Assembly (NCBI GenBank): GCA_917880885.1
Contig: OU862908.1
Location: forward strand, 14,185,501-14,249,500
From: Limnephilus marmoratus
Taxonomy: Eukaryota > Arthropoda > Insecta > Trichoptera > Limnephilidae
Length of the DNA: 64,000 bases
Direction of reading: 5' to 3'
Part shown: piece after piece, positions 12,101 through 23,553 of the stretch
How the letters are laid out: each line of letters starts with the position of its first letter
Position numbering within the stretch: position 1 is the first letter of the stretch
The notes under the pieces: model-generated
Databases searched by the model: none
What the model saw: the letters and a program-made list of their open reading frames with translations, nothing else
Told to the model about the DNA's origin: nothing
Program-made: the position numbers and the translations under genes

Positions 12101-15100
12101 GTCCATATTTATAAAGAAAACCACAGCCCACACTCACTATGGCTGCTCAAACTTTAAAATTGCTCTCCCGGAAAATACATCTCCAGTTACTTAGCACCCT
12201 TGTGCTCCAAAGTGTTGTTCATACAGTACAAAATATAATAGCTCTTAGATGGATTTACAATGTCTTTGTTAACTGCTCCAACTAAGTTGGTTGAAATTCA
12301 AAAAAACGATTTTTTTGCTTATATTTTTTATAACCATCAAGAGTGCCCCTGCTTTTATAATTCTATCACCACTTGGCTGGACGGCATTGTGGGGCAGGTC
12401 AAGGAAGAGGCTGTTGGCAGGGATTTGTACGAGAGACAGATTAAAATATTTAACAAGGAAAAACAGAGGATCATAATGCATTGAGGGGTTGGCTAGTCGA
12501 GTAGTATGAGTGTTTTCTTACAATCCTTTTTTTGATTTCGTCCTTCTTCTGTTGCATGAAGGACTCCGGTATCCCGTTCTCTGAAGCCTGCGCGCTGAGA
12601 AGGTGCTCCCACAACTCACCCATAAACAGGCGAGCATTTTTTCCATTTAAAAATCCTGTTAGGTTTATCTGCATTTTCTTCGGGCAAGGAAACTGAAGAT
12701 TTGTAGAAGAAATTGTTTTGGTTATTATAATAAGAATACAAGTTGGAATCATTGAAAATTGTGGGCAGGAACGGTGAAGCACATTAATTAATAAAAATAA
12801 TAATAGATAATTATCAGAGTTACTTCAGAATCAAATGAATGGAAGAAAGATTCACGGCTATGTCAATATCGTTGATAATTCATGGCCAGAATATTATCTT
12901 GTAATTAAGAGTCAACTTGTCATGTAAACAATACATTATTTAATTTGAAAGCAAGAAAATATTATTTAAGTGTGGATGAACATAATGTTGATATTTTGGG
13001 AAATAAAGTAATTGGTGAACATAGTTAGTAATAAATTTTATAATATTATTACATGGATTAGGCCTGTTACAGATGTAACTACATAATATTTACTGTTGAA
13101 TAAAATCCTTGCTACATTCTTCATTTGTATTTGAGACTTGAGTGTTATTAAGTCCTATAAACGAAAACAAATGATAATTTTCTATAATTCACCTTTAATA
13201 AATAATGATGAGAATGCTAGTTTATATTTTGCCATAGATCTATAAATGGTTAGAACGGTAAATGACGGAGATATTTGGATAACAAGAAGTTTTGGAGCCA
13301 CAGATTAATTGATTGAAGCAATTGATTGATTCATTGAGACAGTAAAGCAGTGAAGACAGTCGCACCGGAAGTGCTGCCGTGGTGCCGCAGTGCGCAGGGT
13401 GGTGGTGGAGCAGAAGAGCAGCGGCAGCAGTTGGTGTTCAGGAGACGGTAGACTACGGCGGCAGTCAGCGGCAACAGCGGCAGCGGGAGGCAGCGTGCTC
13501 CTGGCCGAGGAGTGAGGAGCGGAGATCCCGTGGAGGAAGTGGAGCAAGCCGCCGAGACAAGCGGTCACCGGCTGTCCCATCTGTAAGGTTGTCATTATCT
13601 ACCCGAGTTATGCGAAACTTCTTACGGAACCTGGCTCCAAAACTCTTTGTAACGCGTATGGCTAATATAAACTGTGTCTAACATTAAAGGTGAAATCCTA
13701 TTGTCACAAGTCCTCAATGCTCAATTCTGAATGTGGATTTGTCAATGTCAATGATAAAGAAAAGGGAGCTTTACTCTAACCCTTCAAAAGAAATACTTCC
13801 GGAAAGTTCTTAATATAAGTCCCCGAAATACCATTGTCAGAAATGCAGTCATGTGGAGGGCGGCTCATGGGGCGGTGGGGTGGCGCGGGGCGGGGCGGCT
13901 CGGCTGTGGTGGCAGACCAAATAGCAAACAGAGCTAATCGGGGTATAAAAACAATTTTCACACTCAATCAATACATATACACTTTTTTCCACGTCGACAT
14001 TTCTTAACATCGTTTTGTTTTTTTCTTTCTGGTATTAACCATTCCAAACGGGAAATCATAAGAATTCCTACATTGGCTTAGATTGAATTTTAAATATAAA
14101 TCATGTGGTTATAATGAATGTGAATATACCTTCTCCTCCAGCTGATTATTGACGTAATCTACAACTACATCATCTTCCATCTTCAGAATCTCCGTGATCT
14201 TCTGAGTGATCCAGGGTTTCAGGACATCCAGTTTTACTTTGGACATGTCCACCTATAAACATTATTATACATATTGTTATACTTCATTCCCGACAACCTT
14301 ATTCCAGAACAGTTATCGATTCAAACTAGGGAGGGTTCGTACAACTTATATTAAATAAAGTCTACCAAGCCCAGACCATGTCTAAAATGTAATATTGTAT
14401 ACAACAGCCGATTGGACTTTGTCAACTGATGCCAATGAAACTTCAATCAACTGTTATGTTATTATAACGACAGTTATATTAACATAGTATATGCTCCAGA
14501 TATTGAATAATTGCCAGACCCACAGCTTTAAAATGTGACATTAATTTCGATATAAGCCGCTGCATTTTTATGCACAGATTACGGAAATTATACTTCATTT
14601 CAACAATTATTACAAGAAACAACTATTTACGAACACAAAATAGGTTTTTAGGTTCTTAGTTTAGGTAAATTAAGTAATTCATGCATTTTTAGTTTGAAAC
14701 GAAACTTCGCAAATGTCAAATCCATACAAAAAAACATGGCCGTAATGGAGATGGTAATTTTTAAACTTTGAATGAAAATCGTATTTTAATGCATATTTTC
14801 CCGTCTATCTCGACTGAAGCCGATGGTTCTTGTGGTACTTAAGTTTAAAAGTAGTTTAATTTTCAAATTGTATGCCTATTTAAAGTGTAGCGGCATGCGG
14901 CGGCTTGTCGATAATTTACCAATGTGACTAATCTAATTAGTATCTGATGGGAATTTTAAGGGATACTAAAAACTCATTCAGTTGAAAGTATGTAACTGGT
15001 GAACAGAAAAAGGACAATTTTGTTTGTGAAACATTAGTAAAGGTGGTAGAGAAACCAGAATAAAACTGAATATTTACCAAAGTACAAAGACTTAGCCCAT

Positions 15101-15800
15101 CGTCCCATTGGGACGGTAGGAGTAAAGAGTCAATATAAACCAAAGACCCAGCGCAGAAAAGTAAAGTTCGCTACGGTTTGTGGGACTTCTCTGGGCAGTG
15201 CCTCTGGTTAATGTCGATTCCTTACCCTTACCAACCCAATGGGATGACTTAATTACAATGAGGAACAACTAATTTAGTCAATGAAGAAGCAAAATAGTGC
15301 ATTTTCAAATATTTGACAAATTATTCATGTTCACTTTGGGGCTATTTTCCTCATAAATATGACAGTGGGTTTTTAGGTTAGTTTTTCCTTCTTTTACGAA
15401 AAACCTGAGAACCTATTTTGTAAAGTTCTTAGTTTGAGTATAGTGGAATAAAAATATCCCAATAAACCTATTTTACTGTTTTTATATAAATTGTGCGTGC
15501 GGATGAGAAACGTCTCTGGATGTGTACTATATTTTATGAGGATTGTAAATCCGAGGCATAACTAACCTGTTGTGCCAGAGCGTCTCCAAACTTCATCTGC
15601 TTCAACAGTTTTTTCTCCTTGTCGCTAAAGCGATTATCTTGCTCCGCGGAAGTGCCCTAAATTTGGAAACAATATATTTTTTTATATTCTGTGAGATATT
15701 ACTATTTGCCACAGAAGATAGAAGAAATCATAAGAAATGTATTAGTTGAATGACATAAAAATATCGATTTCTTCGGTTGTAACGAGCTTACCGTGTACAT
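6200..15800 (-). CDS. SRRM1: SRRM1 / SRm160 orthologue (serine/arginine repetitive matrix protein 1), complete, 13 coding exons
   Basis: SRRM1 is a nuclear splicing co-activator that bridges SR proteins and snRNPs and associates with the exon-junction complex. Exons, 5' to 3': 15792-15800, 15567-15656, 14130-14252, 12522-12692, 11333-11427, 11124-11260, 10813-11020, 10255-10412, 9062-9188, 8231-8428, 8045-8137, 7827-7966, 6200-7725. All junctions are GT-AG, phases agree, and the sum is 3,075 nt (1,024 residues plus stop). The N-terminus reads MYTGTSAEQDNRFSDKEKK. The PWI domain follows (about residues 30-130, with LKPWITQKITEIL and MQINLTGFLNGKNA). Then come RS-rich segments, an Arg-Glu/Arg-Asp alternating tract (8231-8428), and a Ser/Lys/acidic region with KKHKKHKK runs. 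The C-terminus NEDLEKKLRERALKSMK matches the conserved SRRM1 end. Several introns contain mobile or tandem repeats. Confidence 0.95.
8525..9010. repeat. 45-bp minisatellite in an SRRM1 intron
   Basis: About ten tandem, diverged copies of a 45-bp unit are present, recognisable by GTACAGAATGA, CACAGCCAGACA and GCAGGAAGAC. Because 45 is a multiple of three, long open frames appear on both strands; they are by-products of the repeat. The array lies between SRRM1 exons 9 and 10. Confidence 0.9.
9563..10187. mobile_element. TTAA-flanked MITE in an SRRM1 intron, copy 1
   Basis: It is flanked by TTAA (9559-9562, 10188-10191), with short inverted ends (CCCGGCC / GGCCCTCAGGGGG). The interior shares many blocks with 11581-12080: GCGCATGCGCGA, CCCTTCTATGTA, a 'CGGTCAGAA(T)CGCTAGC' type block, CATCATAAAACCTAT and CAATAAAATATAC. 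The two are copies of one family. The TTAA target suggests a piggyBac-type origin. Confidence 0.65.
11581..12080. mobile_element. TTAA-flanked MITE in an SRRM1 intron, copy 2
   Basis: The ends ACCGGTCAAAGGCC and GGCCTTTGACCGG are inverted and sit against TTAA on both sides (11577-11580, 12081-12084). The interior is related to 9563-10187, so the two insertions in neighbouring introns belong to one family. Confidence 0.65.
12693..14129. other. Large SRRM1 intron with a GC-rich patch
   Basis: This intron separates two exons of the PWI domain. Most is AT-rich and featureless. About 13330-13590 is markedly GC-rich with CAGCGGCAGC-type repeats and an open frame on each strand. About 13850-13920 is G-rich. 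Neither patch is needed for a continuous SRRM1 reading frame. Confidence 0.5.
14253..15566. other. SRRM1 intron 2, with a dispersed repeat segment
   Basis: No exon is seen. About 14560-14720 shares phrases with 20900-21060, inside the Harbinger element (ACAAAATAGGTT, GTTCTTAGTTT, GAAACGAAACTT, CAAA(T/C)GTCAAA), so a mobile-element remnant is likely. An imperfect inverse of the same phrase occurs near 15400-15440. Confidence 0.4.
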
Positions 15801-16000
15801 CTTGGAAGGGTCGTGTTTATCCACGTATAATACAAACACAAGTGTGCAAGCACTGATTTAGCTTATCTGCGTGTCACCAATGTATATAATATTCCATAGC
15901 GAATATTAATTACTGTTAAAATTCAATATTAACTAAGATAAAAGAGAAAAACGCACGCGCCGGGACCTAATACAATATGGCGGACATTTTCTGATTTTCT
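15801..16000 (-). promoter_or_regulatory. Probable SRRM1 5' UTR and promoter region
   Basis: This is the stretch immediately upstream of the SRRM1 start codon. It contains AATATGGCGGAC on the plus strand (about 15975-15986), similar to the ATGGCGG motif bound by YY1/Pho-type factors in housekeeping promoters, next to a local CGCGCCGGG patch. No TATA box is evident. The start site is not determined. From 16001 to 16835 I see only AT-rich intergenic DNA. Confidence 0.35.
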
Positions 16001-16835
16001 CGTTCAGTTTGCCAGTGGTGCCAGCTGCTGCAAGCAATGTGTTGCCAACATAAGCAAACATTATTTTTTTTTGTCTGTCTCCAGATTTTCGATTGAGTTT
16101 CGCTAATATTGTCTTTATTTAATTAAATATTATAATTTGAGATTTTACTCATAAAGTTTAAAAAATTAAAATAAATACATTATTTTTGTTTGCATAAGGT
16201 TTTTTTTTTTATCAAAAATTAATTTTTCTTCATGATGACAAAAAATGTAACATAAATTCAATCAATAAAGAACTCCAGTCCAATTTTTTTATGAATAATG
16301 ACCTTCTCACAATAACTGCATATTGTTTTTATTTTTAGAGTTAGTTAGTTAATTGTCAAAGTTTTAATTTTTCAAGATCCCCGAAAACCACCGTATGTGT
16401 AGTGAATCGTGTGACGTCATCACTCACGAAAAGTTATTTTTATTTTCAACAGGTGTTGTCATTTTATATGAAAGAACAAGCGTACAAACAAAAAACATTT
16501 TTATTTTTGTGAAATCAATCAATCAATCCAATCTTAAAGTCACTTTAAAATAAACAGGCAAAAGAAAAGAAAGAAAAGCGATATCTAGCGACTTTCTAGT
16601 TTCACTTCCACCGCATGTGAATTAAAAACTCTGTTTTTTTTTGTGATTATTTCGATTTTTTTTTCAATGTTTTCGGCAACTAAAAAGTTAAACAAAAAGT
16701 ATTTGATTCGTGTCTACTAAAAAAAATTAAGCAGCTGATAACCCTCTGCGACGATTTTTTTCAATCTAAAAATTCTTATAAAAAATTTAAAAAACGTGTG
16801 ATGTCTTGGGATCGGGTAGTAATAACATCTGTTAA

Positions 16836-16960
16836 TGTTACAATGTTTATTGGTTGCCAGATTAATATGGAGAGAGCGCTCAATAGCGGTACATCCCTTT
16901 TATACTTCCCATACTCGCTATCTCGCTCTCATGGCGTCACCCTCATACACATACGTCACA
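16836..16960 (-). repeat. 3' LTR of the Mag-like element
   Basis: It runs TGTTACAATG to CATACGTCACA on the plus strand (TG...CA), 125 bp. It is near-identical to 28801-28925, with one A/G and one G/C difference. Confidence 0.9.
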
Positions 16961-17067
16961 CCCCCACACTTAAAACCTAATTACATACATTTCTTTATTC
17001 ACAAATTTATACAAAACAAAATATCTAAATATTTCCATTCCATAGTATATGTAATTATTCTAGTTCT

Positions 17068-19611
17068 TCACGTGTAGCGTGGGCGTTGACCTCGAGGGCG
17101 TAACCTCCCCTCCCATGGTGTAGGTGACCTGCAAAAATTAGAGGAATTAGGAAATTTGGTCATGTCCACATCCGAGAGTGGACCCAGGTCCAGCAAATCA
17201 TCAGACCTGTCACACTCCCCCCACCTAACCTTCCTCTCTGAAATCTGATCATGGTGACGTTTCCAAATTTGTCCCGTAGACATAATTTTAACTAAATAAA
17301 TCCTATTCCCCAATCTTTTAAAAATTTTTCCTAAAATCCATTTATTATCATTACTTCTTAAATCCCTGGTTAAAACTTTAGAACCAACCTCAAAGTACTT
17401 TTTAAATTTTCTTCCTCTATAATACTTTTTCTGTTTATGCTGGCTCAATAACATTTTGTTTTTAACCGTGTTGTCAATTCCTTTAAAACCTTGACTCTCA
17501 ACATTATCCACTATTGGAATAATCGTATTAAAAATTGATCTAATCTTCCTACCCAACATTAATGTACTAGGCTCAATGCCCGTAGACATTGAAGGCGTAT
17601 TTCTAATATCAACTAAAAACGTCAAAAGTTTATCTTCAAAATCAGTAGGAAATTTATTATTTACCATAATTTTTTTCAAAAAATTCTTCACTGTTTTAAC
17701 CCCATTTTCAGCTAAACCGTTAGAAGCAGGATGCTGTACAGCTGAAGTCAAAGATTCTATATTATAATTATGACAAAATTCCTTAAAAACTGACGATGTG
17801 AAAGCTGTACCATTGTCACTTACAATTTGTTCCGGGATTCCGAACATAGAAAATAATCTTTTCAAAACTTTTATTGTACAAAACGAATCTACCTTATTTA
17901 CAATATGACAGTCTATCCATTTTGTAGTTGCATCAACAATAATTAAAAAATTATGACCTCCCAACGGTCCCATGAAGTCAATATGCAATCTACTCCAGAT
18001 TAAACCATTTATTGGCCAAGGTGCCAACTCAACTTTACACGGAGTAGGTAAACATTCCATGCATCGAGCACACTGTTTCACAGTTACTTCTATATCATTG
18101 TTCATTCCGAGCCAAAAAAAATAATTTCGAGCAAGACGTTTCGATTTTACAATGCCTAAATGTGATTGATGTAAAAAATTCAATATAATTTCCCTTAATT
18201 CCCTTGGAACTACAAATTTATTATTATAAAATAAACATGAATTATAAGTCGATAATTTATCCCTAAAATACCAGAATTTCAATAAATCATCCTTTAAGAA
18301 CTTTTTATCCGGCCAACCATTTGCTGTGAACTCGATAATGCTCGCTATATTTACATCATTAATCGAAAACTGTTTCATCGTTTCCGCATTTAATGTTGTT
18401 TCTGACTCGATTATGTTCACAAACTCTGACTCAACCGTATTCACGTTTAAAGAATCAATATAATTTAAAAAATAATCGCTAGCATCAATATCGTCGCTAC
18501 ACACATCTAAATTATCCTTATTATTAATCGGCATTCGTGATAAGAAATCCGCTTTGTTATCACCTGACTTAATATGCTCTATACTATAGTCAAAAGTCTG
18601 GAGTATTAGGGCGTACCTCTGCAGACGGTTAGCGGCCAAAACGGGTACTTGCTTATCCGTGTTCAAAATGTGTACTAACGATTTATTGTCGCAAGCCAAA
18701 ACAAATTTATTGCCGTATAAATACTGAAAGAATTTCTTCAACCCAAAAATTATAGCACACGCTTCCTTATCTAAAATAGAGTACTTTAATTCTGTTTCTG
18801 ACAATAATCGGCTAGCAAATGCGATAGGTCTCTCTAAACCATTATCATATACATGGCAAATCACCGCTGATAACGCTTTTTCAGATGCGTCTGAAATAAG
18901 TTTAATTGGTAAATTAGGATCAAAATGCACTAAAATATTATCTGACGCCAGCAGTTTCTTAACTCGCTCAAACGCAATATTACATTCCTCAGACCACACA
19001 TATTTTACTCCCCTTTTTAACAAGTTATACAATGGAGACAAAATACCTGAAATATTATGAACAAAAGCTCTATAATATGAAATAACCCCAAGTAAACTCC
19101 TAAGTTCTGGAACATTTTTCGGTACTGCCATTTGAGTAATCGCACAGATTTTATTTTCTAAAGGCATAACTCCTTTCCGCGAAATTTTAAAACCTAAATA
19201 TTCTATCTCAGTTTCTAGAAAAGAACACTTATTTTCATTAATAGTTAATCCACAATCACTTAACTTGCTAAGTACAGATTCACAAATAGAGAATAATTCC
19301 TCTTCAGAATTTCCAAACAACAAAATATCATCTAGAAATATACGAACGTTACGAAGTCTACCTACTACCGCCTGAATAACTTGCATAAATATAGCCGGGC
19401 TTGTGGTCAAACCGAAAGGCAACACTTTATACCTGAATAAACCCACATGCGTACTTATCACACATAATTTTCTCGACTTCTCGTTCAACGAAATCTGACC
19501 AAAAGCATTACGCAAATCTATTTTAGCAAAAAATTTCGCACCATTTAAAGATGAAATTAAATCTTCTATACGAGGCAATGGATATTTCAACTTCGCTAAC
19601 ATAGGGTTTAA
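17068..19611 (-). pseudogene. Pol of the Mag-like element: RT core, RNase H, integrase (interrupted at its N-terminal side)
   Basis: This is the main part of the polyprotein that copies RNA into DNA and integrates it. In order it shows the RT palm (AKIDLRNAFGQI; catalytic FLDDIL), RNase H (Asp in LISDASEKA, Glu in LDKEACAI, Asp in LACDNKS), the HHCC zinc finger of integrase (HQSHLG to CARCMECL), and the DDE core (HIDFMGP, VSDNGTAF, ENGVKT). The frame is open to the stop at 17068-17070. The reading frame is broken upstream by the hAT insertion at 19612, whose 8-bp target copy GGGTTTAA is at 19604-19611. The copy is therefore dead as it stands, although its motifs are intact. Confidence 0.9.
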
Positions 19612-20289
19612 CAGTGGCGGTTCTTCACAGGGGGACAATGGGGACGGTCCCCGCCAGTTACACTCAAAACCTACTAAAGGAAAAGGAAATAACAGTCGAT
19701 GCGTTGTCGTCACCAAAATGAATGAATTCTTTAAACATAAAAGTAATTAACATTTGCAGAAATAAAATACAAATAATTATTCCGGATGATTTTACTAAGA
19801 CCCTACGCGCATACAGCGAACAATGTACGGAGCACAAAACAGCGGGTCAATTTCTCAGTGCGCAGAATCTAATGCGCACTTGGGGGACGATCCGGAGTAT
19901 CCCCATACTTTCCTTGCGTTGTTTTGCGATCGTATGCAACTGCGCATGCGCAGTCGTATGTGAATTCAAATACCCGCGGGGACAATTCTTTGGATCCCCA
20001 CAGATACATTTGTTTGCGAAGTTTCGGGCGGGAATCGCTCGCGTTCAAATTAGTTTGATAATAATCTTGCAAGATAAAGCTTTATTTTTATTATACTATA
20101 TTGTAAATTGGCATATATCTTTGGATATTTTATATTATTTTGTGTTTAGATATCCGACTAGCATGATTAGACCATAAAATATTTTTTGAGAAATTTTATA
20201 TTATATTCTACGGGTGGTGAGATTGCGGTACAGTATGTAAAAAAAAAATATCGATCCCCACCACTAAAAAAGTGCTCGAGCCGCCACTG
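19612..20289. mobile_element. hAT-type MITE inserted in pol, 678 bp, perfect 8-bp TSD
   Basis: The ends CAGTGGCGGTTC and GAGCCGCCACTG are inverted. The 8-mer GGGTTTAA flanks both sides (19604-19611, 20290-20297). Terminal CAGTGGCGG and an 8-bp target are hAT hallmarks. The interior is non-coding and contains the palindrome TGCGCATGCGCA near 19942. Confidence 0.9.
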
Positions 20290-20484
20290 GGGTTTAATGT
20301 GGTTTTAAAATCAGTACAAATTCTAATTGAACCGTCTTTCTTTTTTACAACAACAATCGGACTAGCCATATCACTTATTTCTACTTTTTCAATTATATCT
20401 TCACGTAACATCTTATTTAATTCCTCCTCTACCTTTCCACGTAAACTAAAAGGTAACGATCTTGGATTCACAAACTTTGGCCTG
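20290..20484 (-). pseudogene. Pol of the Mag-like element: start of the RT domain, isolated between two insertions
   Basis: The minus strand encodes the beginning of RT (SLPFSLRGKVEEELNKML, then VVVKKKDGSIRICTDFK), which belongs directly upstream of the RT core at 19611. It is cut off by the Harbinger insertion on one side and the hAT MITE on the other. Taking away each insertion with one target copy leaves a single open frame. Confidence 0.85.
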
Positions 20485-22519
20485 GGGGCCTACTCTCTAT
20501 CTCTCGTAACCGCCATTATCTGTGTTTCGCAGTCGTATTTTGACAGATGTTTGTCAGTTTCGCAAACTTGACACTTTTTATCAGTCGGAAGCCCGAAAGT
20601 TACAAACAAAAAAAGTATGTGTTTGCTTCTCACAGCGACGCCCGGTTTCGTTCTCGTATTGTCATTTTTGATATTCCCTGTCGCTGTTTGTGAAACTCAG
20701 TCGTATAAATTTCGTGTTTGTCAAGCCGGATCGTGGGACCTCCGTTTTATGAAACCTTTGACATTTCGTCTAACGACACATTTCTATAAATTAATATACC
20801 TATTCGAATTTCTTGTTTAAAAGGTAATATGATTTATTTGGAATTAAACGATACCTCAACCGGATTAGTAGATGTGTAACTAACTGCCATACTTTTAGGC
20901 ACTTAATCGTAATTATTATCGTAATTACACTTCGTTTTAGCAATTCTTACAACTGACAACTATGTAATTGCACAAAATAGGTTCTTAGTTTGGGTTATTT
21001 GAGTGTTTTGTGCGTATTTCGATCGAAGCGAAACTTTTGCAAACGTCAAAGGGCAAAGGGATACTGTTGAAAATTTGAATTTGAATGCTATGTACCAAAT
21101 AGGTACGAGTCTGTTACAAATATATTCGTAATTTATGTGTTATATTTTAGCCACAATGGAAGGTTATTTTCGCCGGCAATTTGTTTTGCGAATTTTACGC
21201 GAGGACGAGAACAGGGTAGAGGCAGCCCGAAGAAGACAGTTGAGGGATCTGTCAGACCCCATGAGCATTCCGGAAACATTGTTTATTGCTCACTACCGCC
21301 TGTCGCAGGACCTCTTCAAAGCGTTGTGTGACGAGTTGAGGCCGTTACTCCCTGTACCTAGGAGAACAACCGAAGTGCCCTTGGAGCTGAAAGTGAGTAC
21401 TGCGAGTAATGCCAAACCTCAATCCTGAAAATTAACAGCACATTCCTTAAGCATCTGCTTCATGAGAACAAATATTTTTTATGTTTCAGGTTCTAACAAC
21501 ATTGTCTTTCCTAGCTACAGGGTCATACCAGAAACTTGTGGGAAACGACTTCCACTGTAGCGTTTCACAACAAACGTTTAGCAGACACATGCATGAAATA
21601 GTGTCGGCTATAAACTTAATCATGCGTAGGCACGTAAAGTTCCCAGGAACGCAGCAAGAAAGGAATGCTGTGAAACAAGGGTATGTTCTGATTTATTATA
21701 TTTTGTGGCATACCTATTCAGATGATGGGATAATATGTTATTATTTTATGTAATATTTCATCTCTGTCGAACTCAAGAACGAGTCGAAGAAGCGACCCGT
21801 TCTCATGTGACAAATGTCAACTATGTTGGGCGCGCTTTTGGCTTGTTTCCCGACCATGCACCGGTGACGAAGGGATCAATGACAGTAGTTCCTCGGAGCA
21901 TCTTCCAATAAACTAATGGTAGAACAAGGATAGCATTTCCACCCGACGCCTGTGCTCTAAAGATTGCAATACGTTTGTTAAGTTAGGAGAATCTTTCAAA
22001 CGGACCGCATGTTTCTGCACAGAGTCAAGGGTTTTTTCATGTAGATTTGAATGGAAAGCAATGTCACTTTCTACTTAGCGCCTTTTGGTTCTAAGCCTTT
22101 TACCTTTGCTGTATTTTGTACACTTACTTGAATTTCATAATGATGATGAAACACAGTGCGGTTTTAGAAATTTAAGTGAAGAACGGTCTGACTTAAAGAT
22201 TACAGTAATATTAATTTTATAACACAAGGGAGGAACAATAATAATAACAATAAAATAAAACAACCGAAATTATGAATGTGGTGTGATGTTTTATATTTGT
22301 TAATAGAGGAAAACTTAAGTCTCCATAAAACAGTTAGCAATATATTACAGAGAAGATTACACATTTAGAACACATACAATAAAGGCGAAATGGTAAAATA
22401 TATTTTGATAAACATATACATAGTAACAATAGCAATTACATGGTATGATACATGTATATTGCAATGACAGTATTAAAAAAATACTATATTTATTCTAATC
22501 GAACAAAACATTATATTTT

Positions 22520-23103
22520 GGGAGGAATGCAGATCCGGGCACCACTTGGAAATTTAATAAAAAGGCACTTTCTAGATGAGAAAAGTGTGGAAAAGCAGAA
22601 TAAAACAAAAATTAAGGCGCGCTCGGCAAAATTGAGGGAGATACAACCGTTCAAAGTATTTAAAATTTCACTTTACAAACTGATATTGACAGTTCGCCCG
22701 CGTCCGCCCGCCATTTTTTTTATAACCTAATACGCTAAACATGGTTTGTGATAGAAAAGAAAGTGCCCCCTTCGTAGCGCCTGCTCGCGTCACGGCAAAA
22801 AAACATCCCAGTTTTCAAGTGGTTTAGCGGCTACGCTAGGTTTGTGTAATATGGTTTGTGATTTTGGCGTACTATTAATTCTGTATTAGGTCTGGGATCC
22901 AATATAAGCAATGAAAACATGGCGAACGAACTGTCAATATCAGTTCGCGAAGTGAATTTTTAAATACTTTGAACGGTTGTATCTCCCTCAATTTTGCCGA
23001 GCGCGCCTTAATTTCTTTTTTATTCAACTTTTCCACACTTTTCTCATCTAGAAAGTGCATTTTTATTAAATTTCCAAGTGGTGCCCGGATCTGCATTTCA
23101 CCC
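22520..23103. mobile_element. Foldback element, copy 1, perfect 8-bp TSD (TATATTTT)
   Basis: Long inverted arms (well over 100 bp each) start GGGAGGAATGCAGATCC and contain GCACTTTCTAGATGAG, GGCGCGCTCGGCAAAATTG and ACAACCGTTCAAAGTA. Copies occur at 35796-36281 and 48802-49746. TATATTTT flanks both sides (22512-22519, 23104-23111). There is no coding capacity. GGG-starting ends plus an 8-bp TSD would fit Merlin-type elements, but that is only a suggestion. It sits in the Harbinger transposase gene. Confidence 0.85.
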
Positions 23104-23272
23104 TATATTTTTACTAAGCTTAAGAAAAGCATAGCAATTCAGAGAATATGTGTGTACAAAAATGTAATAGTTATATGAACAGCCCACTGAATTTCCACAG
23201 AATTTCCACTGGTCCTCATTCAGTGATATGTTTTTGTCTATAACGTATGGTTTATCTAATAATCTCCTCTAA

Positions 23273-23553
23273 AGGTCTATGCCCACTACACCGTTCCATA
23301 CCATGACCATAACCGTAGCGGCGCATGCAAAAAAATATTCTTTGTATCGATCAGTATGAAACGCTGCCCCTAACACTAACGGACACTAACCGCGGTGTGT
23401 ACGGTTATCATACGGTCACTATACCCGTTACGTACGGGAATAATACGGTGTTAGCACGTTCTAGTGGGCATAGTAGGGCGTAGCGTGTTTATTTCGTGTC
23501 TGATACGTTCATAGTACGGTCATGGTATGGAACGGTGTAGTGGGCATATACCT
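23273..23553. mobile_element. TAA-flanked MITE (AGGT.TATGCCCACTACACCG ends)
   Basis: The ends AGGTCTATGCCCACTACACC and GGTGTAGTGGGCATATACCT are inverted and continue into CGTTCCATACCATGACC. TAA flanks both sides (23270-23272, 23554-23556), suiting a PIF/Harbinger-type MITE. The interior has repeated ACGGT-type motifs. Confidence 0.75.

Noticed and set aside
13305..13595. Extra SRRM1 exon on the minus strand (acceptor TTACAG before an ATG)
   Set aside because: The exons on either side already join in frame and match the PWI domain. The patch is low-complexity and would break the domain.
20617..20820. Small secreted-looking plus-strand frame inside the Harbinger
   Set aside because: A hydrophobic N-terminus alone is weak evidence; it lies in the element's 5' non-coding part and has no known relative.
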